This document shows positions 16,323 through 18,060 of a DNA stretch of 18,060 nt, one piece after another. The stretch is taken from NCBI GenBank assembly GCA_964481445.1, contig CAYZTQ010000040.1, positions 1 through 18,060 of the forward strand, in the 5' to 3' direction. Position 1 is the first letter of the stretch. The number at the start of each line of letters is the position of its first letter. Source of the stretch: UBA1038 sp964481445. Its GTDB lineage: Bacteria > Bacillota > Clostridia > Christensenellales > Aristaeellaceae. The position numbers and the translations under genes are program-made. A model generated the notes under the pieces. It searched no databases, had not been told where the DNA came from, and worked only from the letters and a program-made list of their open reading frames with translations.

Positions 16323-16336
16323 CTTAATCGTTCAAG
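16323..16336. promoter_or_regulatory. LacI-family operator O2 (leader of the lacI operon)
   Basis: CTTAATCGTTCAAG is a 14-bp palindrome with two mismatched pairs, centred on CG. It lies 21 bp (about two helical turns) downstream of the better copy at 16344-16357, placing both on the same face of the DNA. Confidence 0.65.
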
Positions 16337-16343
16337 GGGGTCT

Positions 16344-16357
16344 CTTAATCGTTTAAG
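16344..16357. promoter_or_regulatory. LacI-family operator O1 (start of the lacI operon)
   Basis: CTTAATCGTTTAAG is identical to the site at 11066-11079, and the match continues 5 bp further into the -10 region. It lies 2 bp past the -10 box and over the expected start site, so autorepression is predicted. Confidence 0.8.
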
Positions 16358-16359
16358 TA

Positions 16360-16389
16360 TTTATACACCGCTTTTGTGACCCCTGTCAA
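16360..16389 (-). promoter_or_regulatory. Promoter of the lacI/CUT1 operon
   Basis: Read on the minus strand, TTGACA (16384-16389) is followed after 18 bp by TATAAA (16360-16365). The -35 to operator distance is the same as at the Opp-type promoter although the spacer here is 1 bp longer. The start is expected near 16353, inside operator O1. Confidence 0.78.
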
Positions 16390-16480
16390 GTCTTTTTGTA
16401 AAAAATGTGATGATATTTTCCTTTCCATCGGAAAGCCCGTGAAACGCCAGACTTTTTGCTGCCGCGGAAGCCGGTTTTTA

Positions 16481-16489
16481 TGGTAAAAT
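16481..16489 (+). promoter_or_regulatory. Candidate extended -10 promoter for purB
   Basis: TGGTAAAAT gives a TGn extension plus a TAAAAT -10 box about 31 bp before the purB ATG. No good -35 lies 17 bp upstream. An alternative pairing is TTGCTG (16457-16462) with TATGGT at 17 bp. I see no purine-repressor box or riboswitch. Confidence 0.45.
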
Positions 16490-16520
16490 AGGGCATCAAA
16501 CGGCAAGGAGTCACGGCAGC

Positions 16521-17957
16521 ATGAGCGAGCACGCGAGGTATGTCTCTCCCTTCTCCCAGCGCTATGCGGGCGTTAAAATGCAGGAGATTTTTTCGGACGA
16601 CAACAAGTTCCGCCTCTGGCGCAGACTGTGGATCATTCTGGCGGAGTCGGAGCAGGCGCTGGGTCTTTCCATCAGCGATGAGCAGATTGCCCAGATGAAG
16701 GCCGCGCAGCATGATATCGATTACGAGGCCGCCGCCCGCTACGAGCGGCAGCTGCGGCACGATGTCATGGCCCATGTGCATACCTTTGCCGATGCCTGCC
16801 CGCTGGCCCGGCCCATCATCCATCTGGGGGCGACCAGCTGCTATGTGGGCGACAATGCCGACATCCTGATCCTGCGCGAGGCCATGCAGCTGGTGCTGGC
16901 CCGCCTTGTCGCGGCGGCCCGCGCGCTGTACCGCTTCGCGGATGAGCACAAGGCCCTGCCCACGCTCGGCTTCACGCACTTTCAGGCGGCGCAGCCGGTC
17001 ACGGTGGGCAAGCGCGCCGCGCTCTGGCTGCAGGATCTGCTGTACGACATCTCTATGGTCGAGGATTTTCTGCGCGACCTGCGTCCCCTCGGCTCCAAGG
17101 GCACCACGGGCACGCAGGCCTCCTTCCTTGAGTTGTTTGACGGCGACTACGAGAAGGTGAAGCGTCTGGACGCCATGGTCTGCGGGAAAATGGGCTTTGA
17201 GCGCCCGGCCGCGGTCAGCGGGCAGACCTATTCGCGCAAGGCAGACAGCCGCGCGCTGATGATTCTGGCGCAGATTGCCCAGAGCGCGCACAAGTTTTCC
17301 AACGATATCCGCCTGCTGGCCCATATGAAGGAGGTGGAGGAGCCTTTTGAGAAGGGGCAGGTCGGCTCCTCCGCCATGGCCTACAAGCGCAACCCCATGC
17401 GCTCAGAGAGAATGGCGGCGCTGGCCCGCTACCTGATCGCCAACCAGCAAAACGGCGCCATGACGGCGGCCGAGCAGTGGCTGGAGCGCACGCTGGATGA
17501 CAGCGCCAACCGCCGCATCGCGATGGCAGAGGGCTTCCTCGCGGCGGACGGCCTGCTGCGGCTCTACCTCAACGTCGCTTCGGGCCTTGTGGTCTATCCC
17601 CGGATGATGGAAAGGCACCTGCGGGAAGAGCTGCCTTTCATGGCGACCGAGAACATCCTGATGGACGCCGTCAGGCAGGGCGGCGACAGGCAGGCCCTGC
17701 ACGAGCGCATCCGCGTGCATTCGCAGGCGGCGGCCGCCCGTGTCAAGCTGGAGGGCGGTCAGAACGACCTGCTGGAGCGCATCGCGCAGGATCCGGCCTT
17801 CGGGCTGGACGCGGAGACGCTGCGCGCCGCCCTGCGGCCCGAAGACTATATCGGCTGCGCCGCGATGCAGACTGAGGACTACCTCAGGGGTGAGGCGGCC
17901 GAAACGCTGAAGCGCTATGAGCGCCTGAAGGTGGAGGACGAGGAAATCAGGGTTTGA
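16521..17957 (+). CDS. purB: Adenylosuccinate lyase, eukaryote-like type
   Basis: This 478-residue enzyme of the fumarase/aspartase superfamily catalyses two steps of purine synthesis: SAICAR to AICAR plus fumarate, and adenylosuccinate to AMP plus fumarate. The superfamily signature is GSSAMAYKRN (282-291), with the catalytic Ser in that flexible loop. LRHDVMAHVHTF (78-89), the TLGFTHFQ stretch with H153, and the KGTTGTQASF stretch are also present. It is longer than the approximately 430-residue Bacillus PurB, and many blocks match the animal enzyme as I remember it (for example IIHLGATSCYVGDN, RTLDDSANRRI and ELPFMATENI). The AAGGAG site (16505-16510) is 10 nt before the ATG. It is transcribed away from the sugar operons and stands apart from other pur genes here. 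Housekeeping, cytoplasmic. Confidence 0.95.
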   Translation: MSEHARYVSPFSQRYAGVKMQEIFSDDNKFRLWRRLWIILAESEQALGLSISDEQIAQMKAAQHDIDYEAAARYERQLRHDVMAHVHTFADACPLARPIIHLGATSCYVGDNADILILREAMQLVLARLVAAARALYRFADEHKALPTLGFTHFQAAQPVTVGKRAALWLQDLLYDISMVEDFLRDLRPLGSKGTTGTQASFLELFDGDYEKVKRLDAMVCGKMGFERPAAVSGQTYSRKADSRALMILAQIAQSAHKFSNDIRLLAHMKEVEEPFEKGQVGSSAMAYKRNPMRSERMAALARYLIANQQNGAMTAAEQWLERTLDDSANRRIAMAEGFLAADGLLRLYLNVASGLVVYPRMMERHLREELPFMATENILMDAVRQGGDRQALHERIRVHSQAAAARVKLEGGQNDLLERIAQDPAFGLDAETLRAALRPEDYIGCAAMQTEDYLRGEAAETLKRYERLKVEDEEIRV

Positions 17958-18060
17958 TACCAAACTCAAACATTAACGCTGTGATAGACTCGTCTTTTTC
18001 CGTTTTAGCGTTGTCTCACTCGGTCAGCGTAGCGCCGCTACGCCTCCTTCGTTCGACTGA
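17958..18060. other. Non-coding tail with hairpin, possible dispersed repeat, cut by window edge
   Basis: No gene begins here. GCGTAGCG (18027-18034) and CGCTACGC (18036-18043) form a tight inverted repeat, and AACGCT (17975-17980) can pair with AGCGTT (18007-18012). The tight hairpin is not followed by a T-run, so it is not a standard terminator. T-rich sequence (17995-18006) could still help end purB. Stretches like this, with an open frame reading SLGQRSAATPPSFD, resemble sequence I associate with spurious hypothetical proteins scattered through Clostridia genomes. That recollection is unverified. Confidence 0.4.

Noticed and set aside
16386..17324. A 312-codon minus-strand open frame opposite purB, running toward the lacI promoter
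   Set aside because: It is an antisense shadow of a highly conserved enzyme gene and would overlap the promoter region.
1..18060. CRISPR arrays, tRNA or rRNA genes, insertion sequences, phage genes
   Set aside because: I saw no regularly spaced repeats, cloverleaf sequences, transposase motifs or phage-type proteins on either strand.

Overview
The window looks like a chromosomal carbohydrate-use locus from a GC-rich Firmicute, probably a gut-type member of the Clostridia. The basis is Gram-positive style GGAGG ribosome binding sites, TTGACA/TATAAA promoters, a CUT1-type sugar transporter with no ATPase of its own, and a LacI-family regulator. The exact lineage cannot be fixed from the sequence. 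All genes except the last lie on the minus strand, and eleven of the twelve form one functional unit.

Right-hand operon (minus strand, about 16.35 kb down to 11.22 kb): a LacI-family regulator, a secreted CUT1 sugar-binding protein and two CUT1 permeases, ending at a strong 14-bp-stem terminator. The promoter upstream of the regulator carries two operator-like palindromes 21 bp apart, so autoregulation is likely. One permease (492 aa) carries an unusual extension of about 220 residues with an extracytoplasmic coiled coil.

Left-hand operon (minus strand, about 11.1 kb down to position 1): a near-consensus promoter (TTGACA, 17 bp, TATAAA) with an identical 14-bp operator over the expected transcription start, a structured leader of about 190 nt, then an Opp/Dpp-type transporter (binding protein, two permeases, two ATPases), a GH3 beta-glucosidase-like enzyme and a GH2 beta-mannosidase-like enzyme. 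A terminator hairpin sits just after the last gene, at the window edge. Opp-type transporters that move beta-linked oligosaccharides rather than peptides are known, and the company of two cytoplasmic exo-glycosidases argues for that here.

Working model: one LacI-family repressor senses a sugar and controls two importers of different ABC families. These bring in beta-manno- or gluco-manno-type oligosaccharides, which the GH2 and GH3 enzymes trim from the non-reducing end inside the cell. No endo-mannanase or phosphorylase is present in the window, so the substrate is an inference.

The right edge holds a divergent, probably unrelated purB (adenylosuccinate lyase) of a type strikingly like the animal enzyme, followed by about 100 bp of non-coding sequence with a tight hairpin that may be part of a dispersed repeat.
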